Assembly: GCA_907163375.1 (NCBI GenBank)
Contig: CAJQUW010014359.1
Coordinates: 496,001-560,000, forward strand
Origin: Prostheceraeus crozeri
Taxonomy: Eukaryota; Platyhelminthes; Polycladida; Euryleptidae
DNA length: 64,000 bases
Reading direction: 5' to 3'
Shown: positions 24,701 through 38,335 of the stretch, one piece after another
How the letters are laid out: each line of letters begins with the position of its first letter
Numbering within the stretch: position 1 is the first letter of the stretch
The notes under the pieces: model-generated
The model's input: the letters and a program-made list of their open reading frames with translations, nothing else
Databases searched by the model: none
Told to the model about the DNA's origin: nothing
Position numbers and translations under genes: made by a program

Positions 24701-26248
24701 CAACTGAATCTCAGTACACAAACAAGTTTGATCAATAGAGATTTATCGAGCTCCGTTACTTGTTATTAAAACTACCACTGAGCATCACTTGTTTTCCACC
24801 ACTTATTTTTTCTAAAAAAAGTAAATTGATTGAAAACTTCATTGCAGGCTACTTGTAGGGGCTAAAATTCTTGCTTATCCCTCATATGGTCTAGCATGAA
24901 GTGAAGACTAGCACGAGATCATTTAGTGCAAAAAAGTTAACAGCGGCATTGCCTATGTAGTTTAATTCAATTCCGGTTCGCTCAAGCGGAAGTTCGCTTT
25001 CCTAAGATTAACATAAAATCTAATTTCCTCAATAAGGTGGAAAACATCATAACACACTCACAAGCAAGACACAATTTGATAGAATTATCGTTTTTAATGT
25101 CTCTCATTTCATTTCATTATTTTTCCAGTGACGATGAAGTGTTGCATTGATGATGAGTAAGCCAGCAGAATGAGTAAAATTATTTCACAAGTGAATTTAG
25201 TGCTATCACATCGATCGGCATGATTATGGTCTTCGATTAACTCTGTTTACTATAATACTCTTTCGAAATCTCACTTTCAACGGCGTGTTTGAGTGTATGA
25301 ATCATGTTACAGGGTTGAAACTGAAATTGAAGTATAGAACGTGCATGAACAATTACGCACGTTAAAGAAGAGCTCTTAAAGAAATGATGACACTCTCCCG
25401 TGAACATGAAATTGATTCGAGTTCCACTATACTAAAATTAGATTTATAGTTTTAGATTTCAATCAAGGTAATATTGAAAATGATAAGAAGTAGAAATCAT
25501 ATATTGATAAATGGAATCATGCAACGATGGAATTTGATAATGAATGTCTGAACGTATGAGCGGTTTCGAATAGGAAAAATACTAGACACTTACATTCCTT
25601 CAAAATTTTAGTACCTCTGTTCATAAACTTAAAAGGTAAAGGAGGAAGGTGACGCCGTTGATGATTAATTCCATCTTTATGCTTGTGGCTCTGTGATGAG
25701 TTGCTATATTTTCTTTTATGTCATTCCTTCTTTCAAAGAAATTGAAACACAGGCATAAATTACTAGTACTGTCATTGAGAGACGATGCTACAATATTGCA
25801 CTTATTGCGTACTCTAACGATTGATGTGATATACAAATAGGTTTGTATTAATAGGAAAAGAGAATACACTTGATTGAAAACTGATTGAAGGATTCAAATT
25901 TTTTGAATGATGAATAAATCAAAATGAAAGTGAAAAATCATTATCAGAAAATCAAAAATCATGTTTTCGGTTTATGTCTTTTGCTTAACTTTGCTTTTTT
26001 GCTTTTTTTGAAGTAATGACATGCGATAATAAGACTTCCTTTTGTAAACTAATGAATATTAGCTTTCATAATCATTTTATTGGACCATGCAGATAGCCGT
26101 TGGCAAGGTGAATACAAAGTGTGTAAGTGTCCGTAGTTATACAAACGCGCATAGCGTTAAATATAGGGTGTAGGAAGCATGTAGTGTGCGGGAAAATACG
26201 GAATGCCCGTGGAAGATGATAGATATAAGATACGGAACAAGCTTACTA
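24701..26248. other. Non-coding stretch, nothing recognised
   Basis: About 1.5 kb of AT-rich sequence. The minus-strand frame 25621-25869 has no domain. No repeats or RNA genes seen. Confidence 0.4.
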
Positions 26249-27059
26249 ACAGTCAAAAGTTAGGAAAATCAGTCAGGCGTCGGTCACAAAGAAGGGATGT
26301 CAGATGAGATTTGAAACTTGTTAGTGAGTTAAACTGGGTTAAGGAGGACTGAGGGAGGACATTAAGGACTTCGCAGATTAGAGAAAGAGGAGCACGGCGA
26401 AAGTGCTGTGGAAGGGGAATTGGAAGAGTTGACACTGACAGGGAGTACGTAAAGTTTCTGTCTGTGGTTATAGGGAGAATTGCGAAGTACGGGCTTGAAG
26501 GCTCGAGGGCATTGACTATTCAATATGTTGTAGGCTTCACAGGAGAGGGCATAGGTGCGTCGAAATGCTAGGGTCTGTATGTTTGCGCTGGCATATTCAT
26601 TATTGGAGATATGAGTAAGGGGAGGCTAGTGAAGGATACATCGTAATGCTCTCCTCTGAACGGATTCAAGCTTGTCTGTCAATACTTTTCCGATACCAGA
26701 GTAAACGATCGAACCGTATTCCATTTGTGAGCGTATGTAAACTTTGTGCAATTGAGTCAGAAGGTCTGTATGATGAGGGATATAATATGAGCTGAGGACA
26801 CGAAGGGCGAATAGTTCTTTGTTAGCTCTTGAGCAGATAAGATAATACCAGGAGGCAAGGGATGACTCCTGTTATAACGTGAAATGAGCATTGAGATTGT
26901 TTTGGCGGCATTGAAATTCATACCCCAAACTCTTGACCAGTTTACTACTTTAACAAGGCTTTGGTTTAGGAAAGCTACAGCCATGATCGGATCAGAATGA
27001 GAGACGTAAATCAGGGAATCGTCAGCATACGACATGCATTCAATTTTTTGCAAATTCAT
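26249..27059 (-). pseudogene. LINE reverse transcriptase, C-terminal half
   Basis: Read from 27059 leftwards, the frame has the RT motif C (CMSYADDSLIYVSH), then NQSLVKVVNWSRVWGMNFN and a palm/thumb region. After frame changes it gives a block of QLHKVYIRSQMEYGSIVYSG and DKLESVQRRALRCIL, which is the usual C-terminal connection domain of Jockey/CR1-type LINEs. An in-frame stop follows RCILH, then YALSCEAYNILNSQCPRAF and, after more breaks, SLTSFKSHLTSLLCDRR. The 5' part (endonuclease and RT motifs A and B) is absent, as in a 5'-truncated insertion. Nothing here is functional. Confidence 0.8.
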
Positions 27060-27509
27060 TATAGTGCAGTGAGTTGATAGAATGTAGAAGCTTTGCTAGC
27101 ATAGGCCTATCACCATGCAGGTTTCATAACTACCTATCATTCATTGCCGTTTATGTGGATTTTTTAATCAGTAAAGCATATTCATGCAACAATGTTATGA
27201 TATATGTCTTTTTATATAAAAAAAGATCTCATAAAATAAGATTTGTTACCTCTCTAGAAAGAAAGCAGCGATAATTAGAAACATCGTGCTGACATAACTT
27301 TACTATTATATCCTTGATCGTGCATCAGTTTCATCTGGAGGACATTTCACGTATATTTGGAATGCAACAATGTTCATGGCCTAATTCATATCAACGCTTT
27401 CAACAAAACTTGTATTTTCCTATATGATGAATGATTCTAACATCAATTCAGAACCTGTATTGTTAATGAAACGAATAGAGAAGTTAAAACACCAAGTCTT
27501 AGTAAATTA

Positions 27510-27770
27510 CACTGTAAACTGTACACCGTTAAAAACAGTTAAAATAACCATTACTCTTCACAGAAAAGTTTCTCAGAAAATATCCATAAATATCTGATAA
27601 ATTGATGACGTCACCACTTGATGAATGATGACGTAACAGTTAAAATCCGTTCATATCAGATAAAACAAACGTCTGTTTTTAGATTTCAGACTGTAAATAA
27701 CTGTAAAAAACCGTGAAAACATTTTTAGCTGTTCATTTTAACGGATGTTTGCGGTTTACAGTTTACAGTG
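27510..27770. mobile_element. 261-bp MITE with TA target duplication
   Basis: Starts CACTGTAAACTGTA and ends TACAGTTTACAGTG, an exact inverted pair of 14 bases, flanked by TA on both sides (27508-27509 and 27771-27772). The interior has the palindromes GATGACGTCA and TGATGACGTAA (about 27603-27635), which look like cAMP-response elements. The TA duplication suggests mobilisation by a Tc1/mariner-type transposase. There is no coding capacity; the open frame 27713-27901 merely crosses the right end. Confidence 0.8.
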
Positions 27771-27772
27771 TA

Positions 27773-29267
27773 ATCTTAATGCCAGGTATTTTCATTGGTT
27801 TTTTATCTTGGTTTGGTTTTATCATCGTGTTCTTTAAGATTTTTGAAGCAATGAACTTGGTAAACTTATTGTATAGAACTTTGCATTCAGCATATGTTTA
27901 AACTTCTTTAGAAGCAAACCATCTCTCTTGCGTTTCGCCTTTGGCATGTAAACAATAAGAAAACTAAAATTGGACATTAAATCAGAGCATTTGGATCTCA
28001 CTCAGTTCAACGTCACGTTTGACTCACGACCGAATTCAAGAGAGCGATGTCGCATGATTTTGATGCAGAGGAGATGAATTCGGAACTTGATGTCAACAAA
28101 TAAATGCTTACCTTATGGCTAACACTCAGCAAGTCATAGATAATTAATGGCACATGCATTGTCATTCCTTCACTAAAATATGCAAATAAATCGCTTTTTT
28201 ATCGGGGGACTTTTTGTAAATTCAATATCTATGTATGAATTTCATTAACTTTAACTTGTAGTTTCCCTCCGTACCCGGTAACTCATTTGTGAATAGATAC
28301 AAAATTCTATTGACATTGAACCTCTTTATTAGTTGACTATATACATGCATATAGTACATAGAGTCACAGAGAATGGCAACTTTTGGCAGTCAGGGTGAGT
28401 TGGCTCACGCAGAAGATTCTTCAACGAATATAGATAAAATTGATTACAGTGACGATTAAATTATGATGAATATTTGCGATAATTTCCTTAGGAATATTAT
28501 TCAAGTATGTCAGTCCCGTCGGCAGAATTTTGATACCAATCTTTGCTCATGTAGGCCTATAAAACACGCTTCATGTGATTTTGATGCCTTCTTTTTAATG
28601 TGCAATCATTTCGAAAAAGTGAATTTCATGTAAAGAATATCACAATTCAAATAAAGAACTGCAACAAGTTTGACTTAAACTGCATTTGACAGTCACAATT
28701 GTTTAATGTCATTTACTACTGCGAAGAAATTGTTTCAGAAATATTTCCCTTGCCTTGTGTGCCTCACCTAATCTATCAAACGAGAGTGAGAACAGCGATT
28801 GAAATTTGATATTCAAAGGTGTATGACTATCGCTCATTTCGCTTTGTTATACATTTCATTTCTGTTTGATAAAGGGAGAAATCTGTCAGATTCTTTTGTA
28901 GAACTCGGGGACCGATCTCAACATGGGAATTGATGTCACACGATGCGATAATATTTCCCATTTGAATGTTTTCAAATGTTCATCTCTATCTGGGAATTGA
29001 ATGATAGTTATGTGTTTATAATACTCATTATAGGAAGTCAGAAAGGGTCGATGCGTATCACTTGATATATCGCTTATTAGAATGTGTTTATATTTGTTGA
29101 ATGAAAATCATACAAAGCATTCATAAGTACAGATATTGTAAGTCACTTTTAAGGCTTTAGAAGAATATACCATTCAAATGTTCATAAGATAAAGTCACAT
29201 AATTACCATAAGTAACATAAGTCAAAGCAACTATAAAATGCATTTCTAAATGAGCAGACATAGTGCA
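27773..29267. other. Non-coding stretch, nothing recognised
   Basis: About 1.5 kb without a supported feature. It contains one TAGGCCTA octamer at 28552. Confidence 0.4.
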
Positions 29268-29690
29268 CTACACATGTACATATACATTAATAATACAAAG
29301 AGGACTAAGAAAGACTCGCTCTGTCATTGTGCTGGAAGCAAAACCATGGGAAAGATGAGTGAAAACGCCGGGAAGTTGAACAACTTGGCAACTACGTGGT
29401 AAGCGGGATGGAACTAAAAGATGCAGAGGGTGACAAGATGAGCTCTCACAAACCTTTAGAAAATTCAAACCAGCTCTGCGAACTCGGTCAGACATTAGAG
29501 GAAAACTTGCACAATTACAATCCTTCCGGCAAATTACTCTGTGAGCTCTTCGCTGAAATCGCTCTAGTTTTTCTATCAAAGTAGCAATAATACGACCATA
29601 GATAGGGCACGCGTACAAAAACATTGATTCTATTAAAGCATGGTTAACAGTAATAAGATATTTTGAAGAAAGAACCGTTTTTAGTTTTCG
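29268..29690 (-). pseudogene. LINE reverse transcriptase, C-terminal end
   Basis: The minus-strand frame reads VNHALIESMFLYACPIYGR, then LIEKLERFQRRAHRVICRKD with a Cys-x-Cys-like patch, then LKVCESSSCHPLHLLVPSRL and a terminal region. The same order of blocks is seen in the fragment at 2-292, so this is a relative of that LINE but a separate copy in the opposite orientation. The frame is open for 118 codons but lacks all RT catalytic motifs. Confidence 0.75.
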
Positions 29691-32600
29691 GACGAGATAA
29701 AGTCTTTATATTATATGTGTTATCACTTCTGTATATTATATATAACAATTGATAAGCATACATTGACGCTTTGTGGCTTCCCAAAATGAGCATGATCAAT
29801 GAATCAAACCCTCTACTTCTTGAAAACGATCTCGATAGATCAGAAATCTAACCTCCAGTAAATAAGTAATTCGCTCTATTTAAAATGTACGAATGATACG
29901 ATACTCAGATGGATTCTAATAAAAAATTCTCACAATAGCATAAAATCATCAGACAATATATTCAGTCCTCAATCACATAATAATTGCGATTCATTACTTT
30001 AGATGAATATGTGTGTATAAGAATTGTATCTACAATAGTAATTGAACCTAACTGATAAAACACTGGATTATAAATGGCTTGGAATACTTTTTCAAGTATG
30101 TGCATAAAATTTTGGACTGAAAAACGTGCGTGTATATTTGTGTTTTGACTTTCTGATAGAAGGCATCTGCATGTTTACATCCATTTTTTATTGATAAATC
30201 AGCACTCAAAAAAATAAGTGTATATATTTGCGCTTAACCCTGATCCAACCAAAATGCGGAAACAAGTTGCTCAAGCCTGTTCAAACTCCGAGGAATTAAC
30301 GTCTTGCCGACTTGCAATATAATCATTCTACATGTTGAAGTCATTTTTCTCAGTCTACATTACATCGTCTGTTCTTGATGCTAAACTTTGCATTATTTCA
30401 GCTGTGAGGTAACAAATTAGCCTTTTGGCATTGAATCTTATTTTCCCCATGGGGATCACCGCACACATTAGGCCTATTTGATACTGTAAAAGTTTTTCAT
30501 AAAAGTGTAATAGCTATGACCCCAATCTTTGTGACTGTTGGTTTCTTCGTACTTCTGATAATCATTTAACATTTTATAAAATTTGGCAAACAGGACCTCT
30601 CTGAAAATCGGAACCCTTGTCAATTTCTTACAAATTTAACATCTGAATCAATTCAAATTTTTGAATGATCATTGGCAAATATACAAATGAATTCACTATT
30701 AACATGTTCATTTATTCACATGCAAAGTTCTGTGCGTTTTCATATTCCTCCATTTTTTCTATTCTATATGTATAGCAGTAGTTGGTGAATGAATAATAGC
30801 AATATTATATAAACACTACTCACAATAGTTTTGCAAGTAATATTGTCAGTTTTGTGGGAGAAATTATGGATCGCAAGTCATAAAATGATCACCAAGATAT
30901 AGCAATATATGGACCTGATTATTGCAATGGTGCAGTTGTAATATATAAATGGAATAGTAGCAGCTGAGCAGACTGTCTATAATTTACATGTATTTCCAAA
31001 AATCCCCACTTTAGTTGTATTCAGTGCCGCTGAACAACACCAATGCAATCACACATACTCCCAACATTGTTTTCAGACGTCTTCAAACAATAACTGATCA
31101 AAGCATATCGCTCATCAAAATCCTGTTCCATAAAAATTCAACATGTGCTCAAAGAATCAATTTTTTTAATTGATTGAATTGGATTCAAATGTTGGATTGC
31201 TATTTGCAGTAACAGGATGACTCAGTTCAGTAAGTTTGTGAACGATTGAAGGTTCCAGGACCCCGGGATCTCGGAGTTCAAAACAGCCCGGGCAAAATAG
31301 GGTTGACGACATTTCTTCGGCTTCATAATTCTGGTTCGCACGCGCTGAAATTTATTGTCACTGCAGTCTTCCTCTTCGAAGCGCAACTGCTTCTTGAGAT
31401 GGTAATCAAGTTACATTAATATGCCTGCGATTGTTACTTGTCTAATGAAAGATGTGAGAATCGATATTACATGAAGGACATGACCATTCACTGCAATGGA
31501 AGTTTTTATAATACAAATCGACTGGCGAATACTTTATTGCTCTTTTTATCAGACGATGAAGCACTTTGCGATCACAATCAATGGATAAATCTGGCAAAGA
31601 CGATAATGAAATTGAATCTTTGACAAATGAGATTGTTGAATACACCTATGATATTGCAAAGTAACGTCACATCGGAAATTCATTCATTTGTATAATTAAT
31701 GACTAATCAATAATGATATACAACATTCATGTACAGGTATGCTTTCATAAGTATATTAATGATAATAACTAGCCATGAAAATATGTCAAAATGAAAAAGT
31801 ATTGATGATAACTGATGGCGAGATTGCAAAAAAAGCAAACTTGGGATCCATGTCAAAATGATTCTGAAATAAAACTCAAATGACATATAAAACTCAGGTT
31901 TCTGTTAAAATTTTATCCAGAAATTCAACGGTCTCTTACAGTTCTTGGAGGCAGTCCTAAATAAGTCTACTTTCAAAGTGTCAGAGGACATTGAGCTTGT
32001 CCGAGGGTCTAGATAGCCTGGGGTAGGTTCGAGTTCTACCAGCCTCGCATCTTTTGCATGGCATCTAATTATAAATTTTCACTGTATTATTGATAAATAG
32101 GTTTGACCCGTCAGGATCAATAATGACAATTCAAAATGCAGCAGTCTGAAAGTGTTTGCGTAAATCCGCGTCAAGTGCATTTTTGTCGGTATGAATGCAC
32201 AAACTGCTGCTCTTTACCAAATCAACTGCAGCATTATCGTTTCAAATGGAAAATGAGACTATAAAAGTAATAAAGAGATAGCCTTTTCCTTGTTCTATAT
32301 CCTGTTGAACCACAGTCATTCAAATTGCTGATAAATATTAGTTGACCAATGCGTGTGCATCAAAAACATGCGTCATTATTCTTTTTTCTAAATGACTGAT
32401 CTTTTCGACTGACCACACGTCCTTCGAGTGTGCTGCATATCAAATTTGGTAAATGGGGGAATGCAATCGGATGCTTAAAACTGATTGGATGTAGTTGGAT
32501 TCATGCAGTAAGTCCTACAGAGTGGGCACAGCATGTCTTTGTTAGTTGCGCTCGTGTAGATAACTATTGAAGTAAGAAGACACTGAAGTAAATGACGGAT

Positions 32601-34106
32601 GTGCATCCTTGGGCTATGAACATATTAAATCGATGGACAAAGCTGATTTACCAATTATTATTTTTATCTGTTTATGGATGTAATTTTCTGTTCCTCTGTG
32701 TCTGTATAATAAGCCTGCAATACAGTTGGATCTTTTATATCTGAGCTGCATATCGCCATTGATTAGGATTGATTTCTGGTCAGGTTTTGTTTTCATTATG
32801 CTCTTGATATGGCAAATTGCATTTGAAACGGGAATGTGTCACCTTATCTCGTTAATTCTGCTGCTGGAATGTCAGCGATGAACTTGAAGTGCCAATGCTG
32901 CGAACGGCAATGTCATTCTGCAGTTGAAATGTCGATGCTTAATATGAAGTGGATGATTAGCTTCTTGATCGGTCAAACCTATACCGTATTTCCGCTTCCT
33001 GGCATGAGTTGGATTAGAACTGTAGATTCTGATGATCCTGACTAGAGGTGTGCAGTCAGATTCGGGTTGGATAAAAATCGTGAAATTTTGAGCTTGCGTT
33101 GCAGCTTGGCTGTAAAGATAACCGAATAAATTTGGAAATGTTTAACACGTTCGGTCACACGGATCCACGGCATCTCTACTACAAACATCTGACAAGTTTT
33201 CATGTGGCCAGATCCAGACTTCCCAGCATGTCATGATCTGCAGTGCCATGGGACCACTGTGTCCACTCACCGACCTTGACAATCCCCTCCTTCTATCCTA
33301 CCCATCACGTGGTGACTTCTAACATGCTTATTCCATGTTCTGATATCATACCATTCTGATTTGTTGTATCATACGCCATTAATAACGACATCGCTCATTG
33401 ACTGCAATATCTTCCGTTCATATTCACCTCAAGCACAGAGCAAGCATGGTAGGTAGAGTAACAGCTTAGAATTAATTGCATCTCCATTGAGATAGCAGTT
33501 TCGATTTCATTAAATAAACTCTTTCTGGTATCTAGTACTGCATGTGAGATGTGCATTTTCGCTGCTTTGGCGGAATCATTGCATTGATTGTCATGAATAC
33601 ATGCAGAAGAAAGAATAATATTTTCAAATCCCTCGAATCACCGACTAGTTTGGAGATGTTTTATTAACTAATTAGAGTCATTCATTAAATTTTTCACTAA
33701 ATTGTTTACGATTTCCTTGACCACCACTCATTTGCGCCAAAATTATAAACAACTCATCTGCGCCACTCTTCAAATTCCTATCAAAGTGATATTTTGACAG
33801 CGATCAGTGGAGGTCAATTATGTATGAGGTCTGATCTTGCGTCACCGTATAATTTTGTCGAATTTTCTGGGATCAGATTTCTTATGTATTCCTAAATAAT
33901 TTTCGCTTGATGAAGCACATCTGCAGAATGTCAAGCTATTCCTCACGGCTTACAACAACAATCAAATCCCACGCTGACAACAATGAGGACCTGTCAGACA
34001 CTAATTTCCCATGATAAGTTTCCTTGATCTATAATAGAATCGTCTGACGATGCTCACCTGTAGATGACAATAATGCAATATCTTGCAGTATTTTGTAGAT
34101 TGACTA
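29691..34106. other. Non-coding stretch, nothing recognised
   Basis: About 4.4 kb of AT-rich sequence. Overlapping frames at 31438-31645 and those at 32614-33045 show no motif I know. Around 32024-32041 there is an isolated tRNA T-arm-like hairpin (GTAGGTTCGAGTTCTACC, a good B box) with no A box in place upstream, perhaps a SINE scrap. Confidence 0.4.
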
Positions 34107-35260
34107 ATTCTCATACGATGATGAAAGTCATCCCAGTAGCCATTTATAATAGAATATAATGCTTGCTAATTTAAATTATTAGTTAAAGTAGTCCTAATGA
34201 GGACTAATGGCGTTCTCCAATCCGCAAGTGTACAAAGGCAATGCTAGTGTAACCATTGGATTAATCAGTTCTTAAAAGAACTCAATGTAGCTTTCTCGTG
34301 GCAACGAATTAAAATTGATCAGCCTTAGCCCAATATCTGGTAAAAATGGAAATCTTAAGACTTGTACTAATACCATAGATTCCAAACACTGCCGTATACA
34401 CGTTCAAAACAGACGTCTAATATACTGTACCGACTACAGATGCTGATAGTGGAAATAGAATAAGACAATGGTCACCATAGGTTAAGGAAATTAAAAATGG
34501 ATATTATAAAACAACAGGAAACCGATGAATAGAAATTGGAAAAGTGGAGGTAAAATATGGAAATAAAACGATGCTACTACACCGATTACAAGTGAACTAT
34601 ATCTGACACTACACAAAGTGGATAATGGCAAGAGTGGATAAGTGGAAAGTGGATAATGGAGGTAAACAATAGAACTACAATGACATTCTACTACACCGAA
34701 AGCAATGAAACTGTGCACACTATACCTAAGACTACACATGGAAAATACTATTTCTTCACTTGAATTTGTTATCGCCAGTTTCTTCATCCGTCTATAGTGC
34801 TTCATGTAATTCCACATTTCTTCATTTGAATTACAATACATCGACCACTACTTCAGCTACCGATTAAGGGATATAAAACATAATACTGCAGTCCGTCAGT
34901 CATCAGCAGGTACTCGTGCATCAGCAGGTGTTTCGACCCCTAACCTGAACACTCAAACCCAGACGAGCGGGGTCCCACACATAGTGGCTGACAAAATACT
35001 GAATAGGTAATGATATGTCTTGAAAGATATGTCACAAAGATAAATCAGACATCATTCAATTGTTGCGTTTCCCACATGTAAACTGATCCTGTCATTAAAT
35101 TCATCCCATCAATAAATACAGTATGCTTTTTGCGATCCGCACATGTAAACAAATCCTGTACATCAATCTTTGCCTTTTCGATTCCCACAAGTAAACAGAT
35201 CCTGTTCATCCTCGAATCCCATAAAGATGTAATCGCTGTGTGATAAATATGTAATCCGCC
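34107..35260. repeat. Left terminal inverted repeat of the MULE (1154 bp)
   Basis: Begins ATTCTCATACGATGATG and ends at ATCCGCC (35260). The inner part holds three ~65-bp degenerate copies of a unit around CACATGTAAACAGATCCTG (35070-35215). The minus-strand frame 34491-34841 has a near-identical twin in the right repeat; the two differ by one residue (F/L in VVASFYF versus VVASLYF). It is a property of the repeat, not a recognised gene. Confidence 0.9.
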
Positions 35261-35451
35261 TTTACACAAACTTCGCCTCATACATCAAGACTGAACAATG
35301 GGAGCTCTCTCATCTCCCGTAAGCCACGCTAAGCGCTCTGTATTCACTCTTCACCGCCCCCCATATGATGGCTACAAGTCATTGTTAGTCGTTTATTCAT
35401 CTATGCAGCAAGGCGTTAAGGAAAATGTGAGTCGTTTGTTGGTCGCGTGCC

Positions 35452-38113
35452 TCATTGAAATTCACAGAGTGAAGTGAATTGTCGAGCCGAGAAAAGACCA
35501 TATTTGTGAAGCGATTCATTATGCCTTGTGAGAGCCTTTTCTGTGTAACTCATCAAGTCATGCTGAGAATAACCTCTAGATTTAATGATATTTAGTGTCT
35601 TGCTAGTTTTGTGTACAGCGTCTTGTAACTTCGAGCATATTCTACAATATCTGACTACCTGCGACGCGAAAACATGAAGGGCCATCTGTGATGGGATCAT
35701 GCTCTCCGGAAAAGTCAGTTGCACCACAGAGAAAGAGAAGTCATCTACCTTGTGATATACTGAAGTTCTCAAGCTGTTCTGTGAGATTTGTATTTTCACA
35801 TCAAGGTAAACTACCTCTTTGTTGCTATCACCATTTCTCTGCGCCAACAAATCAGGGGGATAAATTCTTTGAAGCAAAGAATCAAAGTGTTTATAATTGA
35901 CAACACATATATCGTCTATGTATCTTGATGTAGGTGATAACAAGCGTGCTAAATGATATTTCTTAGTTTTTATCAAATTTAGCATAAAAACATATTCGCA
36001 GTGTAAGAGGAATAGGTCAGCTAGGAGTGGACTAGAATTTCCTCCCATTGGAATGCCTTTAATCTGCCTGAAAACTAAATTACCGAATGTGACGTAGGTC
36101 TGTGATAATAGGAAATGTATGGCTTCTTTTAACTTCTGTTTATCAAAACAGTGATAACCATTATATTTTTTCATTGAGCAAAAGGACTTATCATATCCAA
36201 TGCAAATGAATTTTCTATTTGAGGAATTAAACACCAAATCCATAATAGCGAATATGTGATCTTCAATCAATTTTTTATCAAGATTCGTATCTAGGGTTGA
36301 AAAATCGAAAACTTGCAATGAATTCACTTGTGTCGAATTTAATCTGTGTAGAAATTCTTGTGTGGACTTTATACTTCAGAAGCAATCGAAACCGCTGTTT
36401 CTCTTAATTGCCATACAATATCTCTGAAAATTGTCACGCAAAATACTTAAGGCTGAATTTACTTTGATGGAAAGCTTTTTCGATGTGCATTGTCGTGCTC
36501 CTGCTATGAATCTAAATTTGCATGGAGTTTTGTGAAATTTTGGAATCCAATATAATTTCGGTAATTTTCTGTCTTTTTCACAGACAGCTAGTTTGAACTC
36601 GCTTTTCATAATTGTTGCATGTTGCTCAATTACATTCTGCGCTAAAATTTGCTCTGGACCATAGGTATCATTACCCGATATGTTCGACGTGGAAATATCA
36701 ATTCCCAACTCGGCTAAGAGAATTTGGAGATAAAACTTTTTGCAAATGAAGGCATAATTATTAGATGCTTTATCAACTGGCGTAATTATGACGTCATTCT
36801 GCAATTCTTTCAGATTTTTGCCCATTTTGACATTAATCTTGTGTCGATTACTGTGTGCGCGAAATCTATTCGAGGATTTCTTGGCAAGATATATTCGATC
36901 TTTAATCAGTGCCATGATTCTTGATTTCCGCGCTGAGAATAAAGTAGCCTCAAGCTTCTCTTTCTTACTTATTTTTGTAATATGCTCATCTAATGAATTA
37001 CTAATTTGAGTTGTTATGGCACTCCAACTAAGGCTTTTGGGGATTCTGTGTTTGGTACCAAAACTGAAGAGTTGACGTAAGTCTTCATCATCCACAATAT
37101 CCAGATCACCCGTTATTACGTGACCATAATGTGGGTAAACAAAGGATTGCCTCTTGCTACATGAGCATGGATTGTTCATGATGTGCATCACATCCTGAAA
37201 CATTAGGTTATTCAAAAAACGCCCATAATTGCAAAACTTTCAATGCAGTGGGTTTATCTAATTTATAGAATATTTTCGGTGGATAACGTTCTTGAATTGT
37301 GCTTGGAATTAGCTTGCACACACTGTGATCGCAGAATATAGACATGAGATTGAGTGAGTCTATTGTCTGAGATTCGAACGGGATGATTATGGTTGCTCGT
37401 TCTTTTACATTTTTGTTCTCCGAGTCTAGATTAAGTTTATTTTGAATGTATGCTGTTAGTACAAATGTCATGTTTGCCTCATCCCTTGTCTTGCCTAGAA
37501 TGGCTCTTAGCATAGTTTTAGGGAGAGATTTTAGATGATGATAAAACTTTGAAATCCTATGCGTCTCAAAAGAATCTTGCAATTCTTGATAGGTATTGTC
37601 AAGTTCCATAATACTTGAGCTTTTTCTACCCGATTTTCTTATTCCATGACTCCTTTTTCGTCTGCTAATCGGATAACTAAAAAATTGATCATTGGATATG
37701 GACTGCTGAGATACACATCTACCTCCCAAAACTCTATCATTCAAACCCAAGGGGTATAAGGTATTGAGCATCTTGATATGCATGTCTTCCTTGCGGTTGA
37801 GCTCTCTGGTTATCTCTTCCGGTGATATGTATATATTGTCATCAACATGATCAATAATTTACAATTCAACATCAGTCCAAGAATGATGATCTTGCTTAAA
37901 GTGATTGCTAAGATATGTGTTTAAGTGACCTTTTAATACTGAATGACGATGACCATTTAATCTACAATGTAGCGGTTGCTTTGTCTGTCCTACATATTGC
38001 ATTCCACATCTGCTACATGATATAGGATAAATAACATTTCTACTTTTACAAGTAAAAACACCTGGCTGATCAAAGATAAACCGGTTGTCTGTACTGAAAC
38101 TTTCGTAGCAATT
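35452..38113 (-). pseudogene. Penelope-like retroelement with N-terminal GIY-YIG nuclease (Naiad-like)
   Basis: Read leftwards from 38113. The first domain is a GIY-YIG endonuclease: NVIYPISCSRCGMQYVGQT, then LHCRLNGHRHS and LSNHFKQDHH, with Cys-x2-Cys and His residues as in the CCHH form. After a TAA and the link TLYPLGLNDRV comes a spacer (37208-37783) and, after a frameshift near 37210, the RT domain: ITPVDKASNN, LYWIPKFHKTP, motif A DFSTLDTNL, motif B GIPMGGNSSPLLADL, motif C SRYIDDICVVN, and YLDVKI/VYHKVDDF. A TGA at about 36376 also breaks the frame. The nuclease precedes the RT, which is the reverse of classical Penelope elements and matches the Naiad clade known from invertebrates. 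The element sits between the MULE left repeat (ends 35260) and the MULE start codon (38147), in the opposite orientation. The 3' non-coding end is 35261-35451. Confidence 0.85.
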
Positions 38114-38146
38114 TTTTTAACATATTTCAATATTTTCAACTTCGAC

Positions 38147-38335
38147 ATGACGAGCACGACACAGTCCGCGCGACCATCTCTTTTACATGAAGAATACAGG
38201 TTCAGAGTCGGTAATACGTCGAAGGATGGAGTTACCCGCTGGAGATGCTGTACGAAGACTTGCGCAGCTAAGGTCTTCACTGTAAGTGGTGACGTAGTCA
38301 ACTGTATCGGCAATCATTGTCATGATCCAAGTAAT
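38147..38335 (+). pseudogene. MULE gene, 5' part: FLYWCH zinc finger
   Basis: Opens with ATG at 38147 and reads HEEYRFRVGNTSKDGVTRW, RCCTKTCAAKVFT and NHCHDPSN. The Cys, Cys, His-x-His spacing and the aromatic-Arg-Trp pattern are those of the FLYWCH zinc finger that starts many animal MULE transposases. The frame is cut after DPSN by the insertion beginning at 38336. The rest of the protein resumes at about 44801 (VQLRQACKRKAAED). The Penelope-like element ends less than 40 bases upstream, so the MULE promoter region between it and the left repeat has been displaced. Confidence 0.8.

Noticed and set aside
31438..31645. Overlapping frames on both strands as a small gene
   Set aside because: No motif, no splice context and no composition change; both are likely chance.
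34491..34841. 116-codon frame present twice (also 46511-46861), almost identical
   Set aside because: The two copies lie in the MULE terminal inverted repeats and are alike because the repeats are; the sequence has no domain and probably no function as protein.
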